A model generated the notes under the pieces. That model was not told the DNA's origin. It was given only the letters and a program-made list of their open reading frames with translations, and did not search any database. A stretch of DNA of 64,000 nucleotides, taken from assembly GCA_022539475.1 (NCBI GenBank), contig VCMS01000150.1, forward strand, positions 84,423 through 148,422, written 5' to 3'. This document shows, piece after piece, positions 56,477 to 64,000 of this stretch. This stretch comes from Gracilaria domingensis. Taxonomy: Eukaryota; Rhodophyta; Florideophyceae; Gracilariales; Gracilariaceae. Every line of letters starts with the position of its first letter. The first letter of the stretch is position 1. Both the position numbers and the translations under genes were made by a program.

Positions 56477-56863
56477 GGTGACAGAGAAGGCAAATCAAAG
56501 CGCGACGCGGATATGATAAAACGTATATAAGGGTAACGGCGGGTGGGAGCTCAACGAAGCAAGACAAGCAAAGAAGAGGGGTGGGGAAGAGAATTCAAGC
56601 TCCGCAAGACAGCGGCAGGCAACAAGAACAAGCGAGCGCCGTTGCCACTAGAAGCGCCTCCAACGAACAAACTCTTGCGGGGGGCAGGGTAGAAGTGGGG
56701 GTGACGTTTTGTTGTGTTGTGTAGTTGAAACATTGCAAGGAACAAAGTGTTCCAAGCTGCTACGCATCAACCGTTATCTTCATCTTTGTGGCCGCCGTCT
56801 GCAGTCATCGCTTTCAAACTATTGTCACAAGTTTACAGGCGCTTGTCTTTCTACATCCTCCTT

Positions 56864-56886
56864 CTATCCGAAAAAATCCCGCTTGG
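56864..56886 (-). pseudogene. hAT transposase, last codons (beyond the Gypsy insertion)
   Basis: Removing the Gypsy element and one CCAAG copy lets the hAT frame read ...DTNAK-RDFFG then TAG (56864-56866). This is the natural C-terminus of the gene at 62055-64000. Confidence 0.75.
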
Positions 56887-57105
56887 TATGCTGATCTGCA
56901 GACGTACGCCTTCTTCGAGATGCACGAAACACGAGAACGGCCCCACACACGATCGGTAAGGATCCTCGTCCCCCTCCGATCGGTTCTGGCTTTATTGTTT
57001 TTCTGCACTGAAATGCTGACATCTCTCTAATTCGAACTACCTACACTGTCATCACGGCGCAGATGTTTCAGGACAAAACGCTGAAGCAGGCTCAAGATGG
57101 TTACA
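56887..57105 (-). repeat. 3' LTR of the Gypsy element
   Basis: 219 bp, identical to 61836-62054. On the minus strand it starts TGTAACCATC. It contains AATAAAGCCAGAACC, so an AATAAA polyadenylation signal is present. Confidence 0.97.
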
Positions 57106-57124
57106 GCGGTCTCAGAAACAATTC

Positions 57125-60100
57125 TCAGTTGGTTTCTTCAAAAGAACACAATCTTTGAGCTCGCTTCTTAAGTTCGCGCTTCTTAGCAGTGTAGAGATAG
57201 TCCTGTAGAAGCCCAGGGAGATTCTCGCTGATATTAACAAGCGGCTCCCAAGTCCGGTCCATGTCATCTGGCAAACCTTCCCATTCAACAAGTATCTCAA
57301 CTCCAGTAGGCCCGTCTCTTATATCGCAGAGTGTTCTAGCAATTTGCACTTCAGCCTCATTTGATCGCGCGTATTCCAAAAGTTGTGGATTAACATTTTG
57401 ACCGTCTAGATCCGCACGATATAGTATTAGTCGTGAGACATGCACGAGTTGTTTCTTCTTGTTGATCATATCTTCAATTTCAAAGATCCAATCTGACTTT
57501 GTTGAAATAACTCGCCGCGGACCTTTCCACTGGAATTGCAGCTTATGAGTGCGATTTGGACGCGCCTCTCGTACAAGGACAAAACAACCAACATCAATCT
57601 CGCTTCTGCGGACATTAGTCTTCTGGTTGTGTCGATCAATTTGCTTCTGACGATTTTCTGTGACATTATGGCAGACTTTCTTGTGCATTTCATCAAGAGC
57701 TTCTTGCATTTCTTCTATTTTAATCAGCTGTCTCATTCGAAGCTCGTCTTGCGTAGTGGCGTGAACAAATTGATGTACAGGCCAGGCTCTCATCAAGGGC
57801 CTAACCGGTACATGTCCTGTAAAGACTTCGAGGGGGGTTCTGTAGACCGTCGCGTTTTCTTCTGATCGTCTCCCTAACCTCTTGAGCGGTGCATGGTTGA
57901 GAACGCTTTGGACACTTTCCACCACTCTTGGCCATTCCTTCTGGTTCATCCGCCATTCAGAGAGCAAGGCCTTGCAGGCTCTTAATACCTCTCTACAGAC
58001 TCTTTCAACTGATCCATTGCTCCAAGGGCAGTACGGACTCGTGAAGTAGTGAGAGTATTGGAACTCTTCAGACAATAGGTTCAGTAACTGATTCTTGAAA
58101 TGTGCACCTTGGTCTGTTACTAACCACTCCCATCCTCCGAATGAAGCGATCCACATGCTCAATGCTTCTGCGACTGTTGTACTGTCCGCTTTGATACATG
58201 GCCAAAGCCAAACGTAAGAGGATAGATCATCTCGAATGATTAGTATGTATTTTTGCGTCGTTGTACTCTCTCCCATGTAAAGAAAGTCACAATGCAGGAT
58301 TTCGTTCGGGCGTGAGGCATGCAATGCATTTCCAAATGGTCTTGGGATACGCCCTCCCGCTCTTGAGATGAGGCAGTGAATGCATCCGTTGACAAAACGT
58401 CGCACATCTTCTTTCTGAGATTTCCAAAACACTTGTTCTCGTAGGACGCTGAGCGTTGCATCGATACCTCGATGTCCACCGTGACCGCAGTGAGCTACTA
58501 CCATGAACTTCAAAAGGAGTTCTTTGTCACTCTCTGGAACAAAAAAGGCTTCTCCCACAAGCCATGTCAGTGTTTCGTCATCCCATCGGAGGCCTTCGCA
58601 ATAATCGGCAGTTATTCCTGCCTCCTGTTGTGCATCTCGCACCATTTCAATTGTGGGCCATAGGAAGTCCTTCGGGGTGGGGACAATTTGTTGCGATTGG
58701 ATCACCAGACTGTGTATAGAACCTAATTTCAATTGTGGACCAACTCTGTACGCTTTGGTCCAACGCGTTAGCATATCGGCGAAGATATTTAGTTCCCCAG
58801 CTATGTGTTCTATGTGATAGTCAAAGCGTGCCAAGAATAATGCCCATCGTTGTACTTTCGTCACTACATGCCGTCCGAGATTTGGCTCAAACGCATGAGG
58901 ATTGAAGACAAAGAGCAAATTACGGTGGTCAGTGAAGATATGAACCGGGTTCTCGCCAAAAAAGAGGTAATCAAGTTTGCGAAACACCTGGTATATTGCA
59001 TAAGCCTCTTTCTCCGGCGTGCTCCATCGTTGCTGTGCCGTGGAGAATGCTTGCCCAACGAACGCCAACGGAGTGTGTTGTTGCTCTGATATGGGCTTAT
59101 TGAAGTCTGAAGTAGGTACCTGTGTTACAACACCCGACCAGTAACGATCCGAAGCATCCGTGAAAATGCATATTGTGTGATCAGGCTTAGGGTAGGAGAG
59201 GTGAACGGCTCGACGTAGTCTTTCTTGCAACGTCCTAAACGTTTCTTCATGTTGCCTACTCCACCCAATATCCTTTAGAGACACACGCTGCACAGATTTC
59301 TTGGTTCGCTTACCAGAAGTTTTGTATGCTTTCTCCAGTATCTCCGTTAAAGGCATTAGCAACTTTGAGGCGTCCGGGATGCATTGCGACATCCACCGGA
59401 CGCAGTGCACAAATTCACACAATTCTGCTGCAGTTCGTGGTTCTTCAATGTCTTTGAGAGCCTCCACTCGAGAGGGATCTAGACGATAGCCGTTCTCATT
59501 GACTACGCGCCCACACCACTTCACCTCCTTCGTAAATAGAGAGCTCTTCTTAATAGAAATATAAAGGCCCTTCTCAACACAGATTTGGAAGAATCTCTCT
59601 AGTATATCCAGAAGTTCCTTCTCATCAGTCGCGTAGATAATGAAGTCATCAATCCAGAGCTTAAAATTCTGTTGAAGCTCTGCGAATGCTGTTTGCACAC
59701 ATCTTTGGAAGTGCGGGACAGCATTTGTTAGTCCCATGAGCACTCTTCGTGAGGAGTAGATCCCTGTTGGGCTAATTACGCCACATTTGTCATAAGAGTT
59801 AGGGTCTAGTGGTACTTGCCAGTACCCGGATACGAAATCTATGACCGCAAAAACTTTGCTCCCGGCAAAGTCATGGATCTCGGAATCCACATGCGGCATT
59901 GGCCATACGAGCTTCTCTGTAGCGGAGTTTACAGGACGTAAGTCGACAGTCATTCTGAACTTCGCTTTAGAACTTGGTTTAGCAACCACAAGCGGGGCCG
60001 CTAGCCATTTTGCTTCTGGGTAAGGCATCATGAAGTTCATGTCCACTAGCTTGTTGATAAAGGCATCTAGAAATATCCGCTGTGCAGGCGGATATCTGCG

Positions 60101-60208
60101 CACTTTCACCTTGATTGGCTTCCGTTCTTTATACGTTTGTATGTGTAACGGAGGGAATTTGGCTGGGGGCGACTTTCCCAGCCTTAGTCGAAAATTGGCT
60201 TCTACGTC
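57125..60208 (-). CDS. pol: Gypsy Pol: reverse transcriptase, RNase H, integrase, chromodomain
   Basis: Open from 60208 (just after a TGA) to TGA 57125, about 1027 codons. It overlaps the gag end in the -1 frame, so a Gag-Pol fusion by frameshift is expected. RT motifs: RYPPAQRIFLDAFI, FRMTVDLRPVNSATEKLVWP, FVSGYWQVPLDP, RRVLMGLTNAVPHFQ, WIDDFIIYATD (catalytic DD), WCGRVVNENG. RNase H: ICIFTDASDRYWSGVV, HIFTDHRNLLFVF. Integrase: HCGHGGHRG...CIHCLISRAG zinc site, HCDFLYMG, VTDQGAHFK and NGSVERVCRE (D, D, E). At the C-terminus, ILVEWEGLPDDMDRTWEP is a chromodomain, which can bind methylated histone tails. No internal stop, so it may still be active. Confidence 0.95.
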   Translation of the reverse strand, partial: DVEANFRLRLGKSPPAKFPPLHIQTYKERKPIKVKVRRYPPAQRIFLDAFINKLVDMNFMMPYPEAKWLAAPLVVAKPSSKAKFRMTVDLRPVNSATEKLVWPMPHVDSEIHDFAGSKVFAVIDFVSGYWQVPLDPNSYDKCGVISPTGIYSSRRVLMGLTNAVPHFQRCVQTAFAELQQNFKLWIDDFIIYATDEKELLDILERFFQICVEKGLYISIKKSSLFTKEVKWCGRVVNENGYRLDPSRVEALKDIEEPRTAAELCEFVHCVRWMSQCIPDASKLLMPLTEILEKAYKTSGKRTKKSVQRVSLKDIGWSRQHEETFRTLQERLRRAVHLSYPKPDHTICIFTDASDRYWSGVVTQVPTSDFNKPISEQQHTPLAFVGQAFSTAQQRWSTPEKEAYAIYQVFRKLDYLFFGENPVHIFTDHRNLLFVFNPHAFEPNLGRHVVTKVQRWALFLARFDYHIEHIAGELNIFADMLTRWTKAYRVGPQLKLGSIHSLVIQSQQIVPTPKDFLWPTIEMVRDAQQEAGITADYCEGLRWDDETLTWLVGEAFFVPESDKELLLKFMVVAHCGHGGHRGIDATLSVLREQVFWKSQKEDVRRFVNGCIHCLISRAGGRIPRPFGNALHASRPNEILHCDFLYMGESTTTQKYILIIRDDLSSYVWLWPCIKADSTTVAEALSMWIASFGGWEWLVTDQGAHFKNQLLNLLSEEFQYSHYFTSPYCPWSNGSVERVCREVLRACKALLSEWRMNQKEWPRVVESVQSVLNHAPLKRLGRRSEENATVYRTPLEVFTGHVPVRPLMRAWPVHQFVHATTQDELRMRQLIKIEEMQEALDEMHKKVCHNVTENRQKQIDRHNQKTNVRRSEIDVGCFVLVREARPNRTHKLQFQWKGPRRVISTKSDWIFEIEDMINKKKQLVHVSRLILYRADLDGQNVNPQLLEYARSNEAEVQIARTLCDIRDGPTGVEILVEWEGLPDDMDRTWEPLVNISENLPGLLQDYLYTAKKRELKKRAQRLCSFEETN

Positions 60209-61791
60209 TCAAAGCAAGCACGAAGCCTAGTCTGACCCTGATCTGTAAGACCATTGGCCTTTGCGTCGTCAAGCGACTTAGCCATAGCACTTTGAATCTC
60301 TGATTCAGAATCCTCTCCGACGTCAAGATAGATATCATCGTCTACTTCGTCTTCAGAGTCTGGCTCGCCGTGAACGATACCCTGAAGCGACACTGAGGAT
60401 ATTTTGTTGACTTCATCATCACGCTCCATTTCGATGTTTGAAGACGCATACAGAATAGGAATGTCGACATCCTCTCCCACTTTAGACATTGCTGCTGTTA
60501 GGAGTACACGATTATTCAGACCGAGGGCATTGAGTAACTGTCTGCCAATGACAATACCCGATGTGCTCTCATTCGCGATCAACCAGTCAACATTTCTTAG
60601 TATCATGGACTTTCCATGTCTAATCTCCAGTGACACATCTGCGGTGACCTTCAAATCGCATGTTATGGGTGGAGCGCTCTTGTTGAACACGTCAAATACA
60701 GCCTGGCGTGCCAACTTGTGAACAGACTTCACACCGTCAAGTTTTCGCAACTGTATGTAAAATTCCTTGGGCATGATGTTGGCAGACGCTCCCTGATCAG
60801 CGGTCACTTCTGCCTCCAATTTGCCTCTACAGAAAGTAGCTTCAAACACAGTAGAGGAACGTTCGACGTTACCATCTATCTTCTTGACGGATTTATTCTC
60901 CGTTCGTTTCTCCTTGCTTTCTCTGTACTTCTTGAGGAAAGCCTTCTTTTCTTCTTCAGTAGAATTAGGACATTTATTGATAAAATGCCTCTGTCCACTG
61001 CACTTGGATTTATTCCAACACAAAGGAACTTCCTTACGAGGTTTGACACTTCGCTTTTGTTCTTCATCCTCTCGCTTGCGCTTCGATGAGGGTGAAAAAT
61101 CAGTATTGATCGGCATAATGGAATCGTGGACAACATGATTTTTGTTTCTGCGAACATACTCATACTTGTCTGCTTCTTCTGCTAGCCGTCGAACATAAGC
61201 ACCAAAGTTCTTCTTATGTAGTCCCACGTGTGACTCAATTCGTAGAATCCCTTCCATATGCTCTTGGAATCTGCGAGGTTTAGTTCTCTCTCGAATATGT
61301 TTGATGGCAACCTCTGGATTTTTGGTGATAGCATCAGAATAGCCATTGTCTCGCAAGGCATTTCGGTACTTTACAACCAAATTGAATACACGTCCTTCAG
61401 CGTCGTCGATGCTCATATCCATCTTGACGTCTTTGACGATTTTGTCCCAATGATCTACGCGGATCTTGTTCTCCGCTATTTTAGATCTTTCAATGAGACA
61501 GGACTTGATCATGTCATCGGTTATGTCCTCTGAAGACTCCGCTTCCATGAATTTTCCTTCGATCATCGTCTCCAAAACGGTCTCAGTTACCCTCATTTTC
61601 CATGACACAGGAATGATGTTAAGGCCTTCTTTATTCTTTTCAAGAATTTGCTCTTCATATCGCTTGCGTTTGCGAATGAACTGCGCAATTGAGGCCACAT
61701 CAATCTGTTCCAATTGCGGAGCTTCAATTCCTACAACTGTAGTTTGGTGAACATGTGCTTCCGAATCGGTGCTGTTTTCGTTTTCCGTCAT
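60202..61791 (-). CDS. gag: Gypsy Gag with zinc finger and aspartic protease
   Basis: ATG 61791 (MTENENSTDSEAHV) opens 529 codons. The frame stays open upstream into the LTR as far as an ATG at 61971, so a longer start is possible. The first half is helical, charged capsid-like sequence (IAQFIRKRKRYEEQILEKNK). A CWNKSKCSGQRHFINKC zinc-binding motif lies near residue 280. Protease-like VTADQGASANIMPKEF near residue 335 has ADQGAS where DSGA/DTGA is usual, so the catalytic motif is atypical. The C-terminus is very acidic. It ends TAG 60202, seven bases into the pol frame. It forms the particle and matures the polyprotein. Confidence 0.9.
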   Translation of the reverse strand: MTENENSTDSEAHVHQTTVVGIEAPQLEQIDVASIAQFIRKRKRYEEQILEKNKEGLNIIPVSWKMRVTETVLETMIEGKFMEAESSEDITDDMIKSCLIERSKIAENKIRVDHWDKIVKDVKMDMSIDDAEGRVFNLVVKYRNALRDNGYSDAITKNPEVAIKHIRERTKPRRFQEHMEGILRIESHVGLHKKNFGAYVRRLAEEADKYEYVRRNKNHVVHDSIMPINTDFSPSSKRKREDEEQKRSVKPRKEVPLCWNKSKCSGQRHFINKCPNSTEEEKKAFLKKYRESKEKRTENKSVKKIDGNVERSSTVFEATFCRGKLEAEVTADQGASANIMPKEFYIQLRKLDGVKSVHKLARQAVFDVFNKSAPPITCDLKVTADVSLEIRHGKSMILRNVDWLIANESTSGIVIGRQLLNALGLNNRVLLTAAMSKVGEDVDIPILYASSNIEMERDDEVNKISSVSLQGIVHGEPDSEDEVDDDIYLDVGEDSESEIQSAMAKSLDDAKANGLTDQGQTRLRACFET

Positions 61792-61835
61792 CCTTGAAAG
61801 CAAGAAATGCAAATCAATTTCGCGAAAGTTATAAC

Positions 61836-62054
61836 TATGCTGATCTGCAGACGTACGCCTTCTTCGAGATGCACGAAACACGAGAACGGCCCCACACACG
61901 ATCGGTAAGGATCCTCGTCCCCCTCCGATCGGTTCTGGCTTTATTGTTTTTCTGCACTGAAATGCTGACATCTCTCTAATTCGAACTACCTACACTGTCA
62001 TCACGGCGCAGATGTTTCAGGACAAAACGCTGAAGCAGGCTCAAGATGGTTACA
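61836..62054 (-). repeat. 5' LTR of the Gypsy element
   Basis: 219 bp, identical to 56887-57105. Element promoter expected here. Adjoins hAT coding sequence at 62055. Confidence 0.97.
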
Positions 62055-64000
62055 CTTGGCATTCGTATCTGGCAATCTTTCACTGTCTTCTTTGACCTGC
62101 TCCCAGTCAAGCATGTCATGTTCATTGCTAGACTCTTCATTCTCCGCCGCTGCGCTGCATTCCATATCGAAGTAAGACACCAAATTCCCGGAGCCATCTC
62201 TTTTGCCCGCATTGTTCGATGAAGCAGCAATAGATGCGAAGTTTAGATTTCTCACAGACGATCTACGGCGCTGATTTCGACTCATTAATGCACGATTAAA
62301 GACACAGAACATCATTTTCGCCACTTTCATAGGATGCAATCGATTTCGCGACGGAGTGCGAATTCGTCTTTGAAGACTAAAGCTCCTCTCCACGCTAGAC
62401 GAAGAGGGACTTACTGATAGAATACGCAGTGCAAAATATCTCAGCCACGGTATTTCTCTACACTGCATCCAGTAAACAACGGGAATGTTCTTGTAGGCCA
62501 TCAAAACCTCCCGCTCTCCCGGATTATCCACATCCGTTCTCCAAGATAGCTTCACATACGTAAACTGTTCGAAAATTCGGTGCACTGCTCCGTCTTCTCC
62601 ACTAGAGCTTAGTAGCTTTTGAGTTCGTTTAAAGACATCTGATGGAACGAACGCACGCAAATACTTAAGGATTCTGGTACTGAAGGGCCTAAAGTCCTCA
62701 TTGACAGTGCGAACATCCGACAAATATGATACGAAGTTTATAGGTTGCAAAGAGACACCCTTTCTCGCTATGTTTTCCCACTCAATCGCTCACGAAACTT
62801 GGTAGTCACCTGGTCCTTCCGTTCCTGCGTAAAGAGAAGTTGTTAATGGCAATGCCAAGAGCTTAGAATATAAACTGTTTCGTCGCTGGGTGGACCTCAG
62901 ATATTATAGAACTATCATCATCAAAGATCCTTAGATAGTGCCTTATAATCCGCAGCACATGAAAAATATCTAACGCCTTCTCGTGCACAGAAGTATCGCG
63001 CATGGTCGCCTTAAATACGTCGCGCTTCACATCACATCGACCACTATACAAGGTTGTAGCAAAATCAGAACACGTAACCCGTTCTTGATACACTGGCGTT
63101 TCTCTCAGAAAGGAATGAATCATTCCTTCCGAACTTGCAAATCTGGTAGGCGCCATGCTTACAGGCAAAACCGCTGTTCTTAGTAGCATTAGTCAATTGT
63201 ACTCGTCTAGTTCCCTGCTTGTAGTTGTATAATCCTGATTACGCAGCTCGCTATTGTACTGTTCTTTTAACTGCTTGAATCGAAAGTACAGCTTGGAGTG
63301 TTTTCTCAGCTCACTCACCATTCCGGATACAGTTTCAAGTATGTACTTCACCCATAGTAGCTCGCCGATGTCCTGCATCAAAAGATTCGCGACATGGGTC
63401 TGCTCAGCGCTGGCGATAATGTCTTTGTACTCTAAGGCTAGTTGGTCTTTTGCCTTCATACACGGGCTAGCGTTATCGCTCACCAGCGCACACAAACGTC
63501 TCATGTCTCTAAACTCGGAGAAAACGGATTTCACATTTTGTTTGTAAAACTTACGGTCACAGCTAGCCGATAACGTGTACACCGAGCGTACATAATATGT
63601 CTTTTTGCAAATACCTATCTCTGTTATACAGCGAGGAACGTTGACAAAAGTTTCGGAGTTAGCATCTGTTCAGCAATAAAAGATGAGTGCCCCATAGGTC
63701 TGTTTAATTGCCGTACTTATTGAGGATTTAACCGCTTGTAAACGTTTCCCATACATCGCCTCTATACTCTTACCAGCAAGTCGAGTAATAGTAGGTACGG
63801 CATTCTCTAGTGTAGAATCCAGAAGTCTAATCAGCTCCCTAATTGCTCAAAACTGTAAAAGGTTACATATTATGCACAACAAAACGAGTCAGAATGTTGT
63901 TCAGAGGAGTCTGTTTGTCGTCAGCAGGCTTACCAAGCAGAATATACTGCATACTTTGCGACAGCATTATATTAAGCCTCAGAGCGAGTTTCGTGCCCTG
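62055..64000 (-). pseudogene. hAT-family transposase, split by the Gypsy element and partly decayed
   Basis: Reading minus from the window edge, remnants of the DUF659-type central domain appear (ELIRLLDSTLENAVPTITRL, VSDNASPCMKAKDQLALEY, HVANLLMQDIGELLWVKYIL). A TGA at 63193-63195 interrupts the frame, which resumes in phase (LPVSMAPTRFASSEGMIHSF). Frame is lost near 62863-62760. The C-terminal hAT dimerisation domain follows (62750-62055): IPVVYWMQCREIPWLRYFAL, SPSSSSVERSFSLQRRIR, NRLHPMKVAKMMF. The gene ends at 56864 after the inserted Gypsy element. Upstream decay (stops at about 63900 and 63690) shows it was already inactive or has since decayed. The 5' end and left inverted repeat are outside the window. 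hAT transposases make 8-bp duplications and cut and paste. Confidence 0.85.

Larger units (their letters stand above)
56887..62054 (-). mobile_element. Complete young Ty3/Gypsy element, nested in a hAT gene
   Basis: Two 219-bp LTRs (56887-57105 and 61836-62054) are identical base for base. CTTGG duplicates flank the element at 56882-56886 and 62055-62059. On the minus strand the LTR begins TGTAACC and ends ATCAGCATA, so the termini are TG...TA rather than TG...CA. Gag and pol are both open. After the 5' LTR comes GTTATAACTTTCGCG, not the usual TGG-type tRNA primer site. No clear polypurine tract precedes the 3' LTR, because the pol stop is only 19 bp away. Total 5168 bp. Confidence 0.97.

Overview
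This is a repeat-dominated window of nuclear DNA from a eukaryote. The evidence is LTR retrotransposons, DNA transposons with target-site duplications, one convincing spliceosomal intron and TATA-like promoters. Two well-preserved genes point to a lineage with few introns. One is a retinoblastoma-related (RBR) gene in a single 3.4 kb open frame. The other is an ACAD10/11-type gene with one 92-bp intron. An RBR gene argues against most higher fungi and suits a red alga, another alga or a stramenopile. The Copia and Gypsy proteins resemble types I associate with oomycete, fungal and algal genomes. I cannot settle the lineage from this sequence alone.

Layout. 1-1100 is the end of a broken Ty3/Gypsy chromovirus, followed by an antisense reading frame (1240-2575, minus). 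4441-7027 is a truncated Copia pol with five in-frame stops and a snap-back palindrome that breaks the integrase. 10095-13060 looks like a decayed DDE transposase gene, perhaps Plavaka/CACTA-like. 13461-14622 (minus) is a gag fragment with an LTR-like leader. 15712-21797 is a second decayed Copia element with two other elements inserted in it. 22000-30000 holds mostly non-coding repeats and protein remnants.

30800-41700 is the gene-bearing core: a duplicated RBR upstream region with two E2F-type sites, the RBR gene, a convergent multi-pass membrane-protein reading frame (36430-37313, minus) and the ACAD10/11-type gene (39217-41681, minus). 45177-46430 is a C2H2 zinc-finger pseudogene beside a 229-bp nested palindrome. 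47142-48290 (minus) is a DDE_Tnp_4/Harbinger-like pseudogene. 55103-56476 (minus) is a KIX-domain, glutamine-rich, MED15-like pseudogene. 56864-64000 is a hAT transposase gene split by a young Gypsy element with two identical 219-bp LTRs and a 5-bp target duplication.

The most novel item is a repeat family of about 1.4-1.7 kb. It has three near-full copies (15991-17678 plus; 28274-30011 minus; 51300-52673 minus) and a partial copy near 23697-24110. Ends resemble TGTGGANGC inverted repeats. Each copy carries a GC-rich 40-46 bp minisatellite followed by two conserved hairpins. Removing the first copy and one AAATT duplicate restores an open frame, so that copy is mobile DNA.
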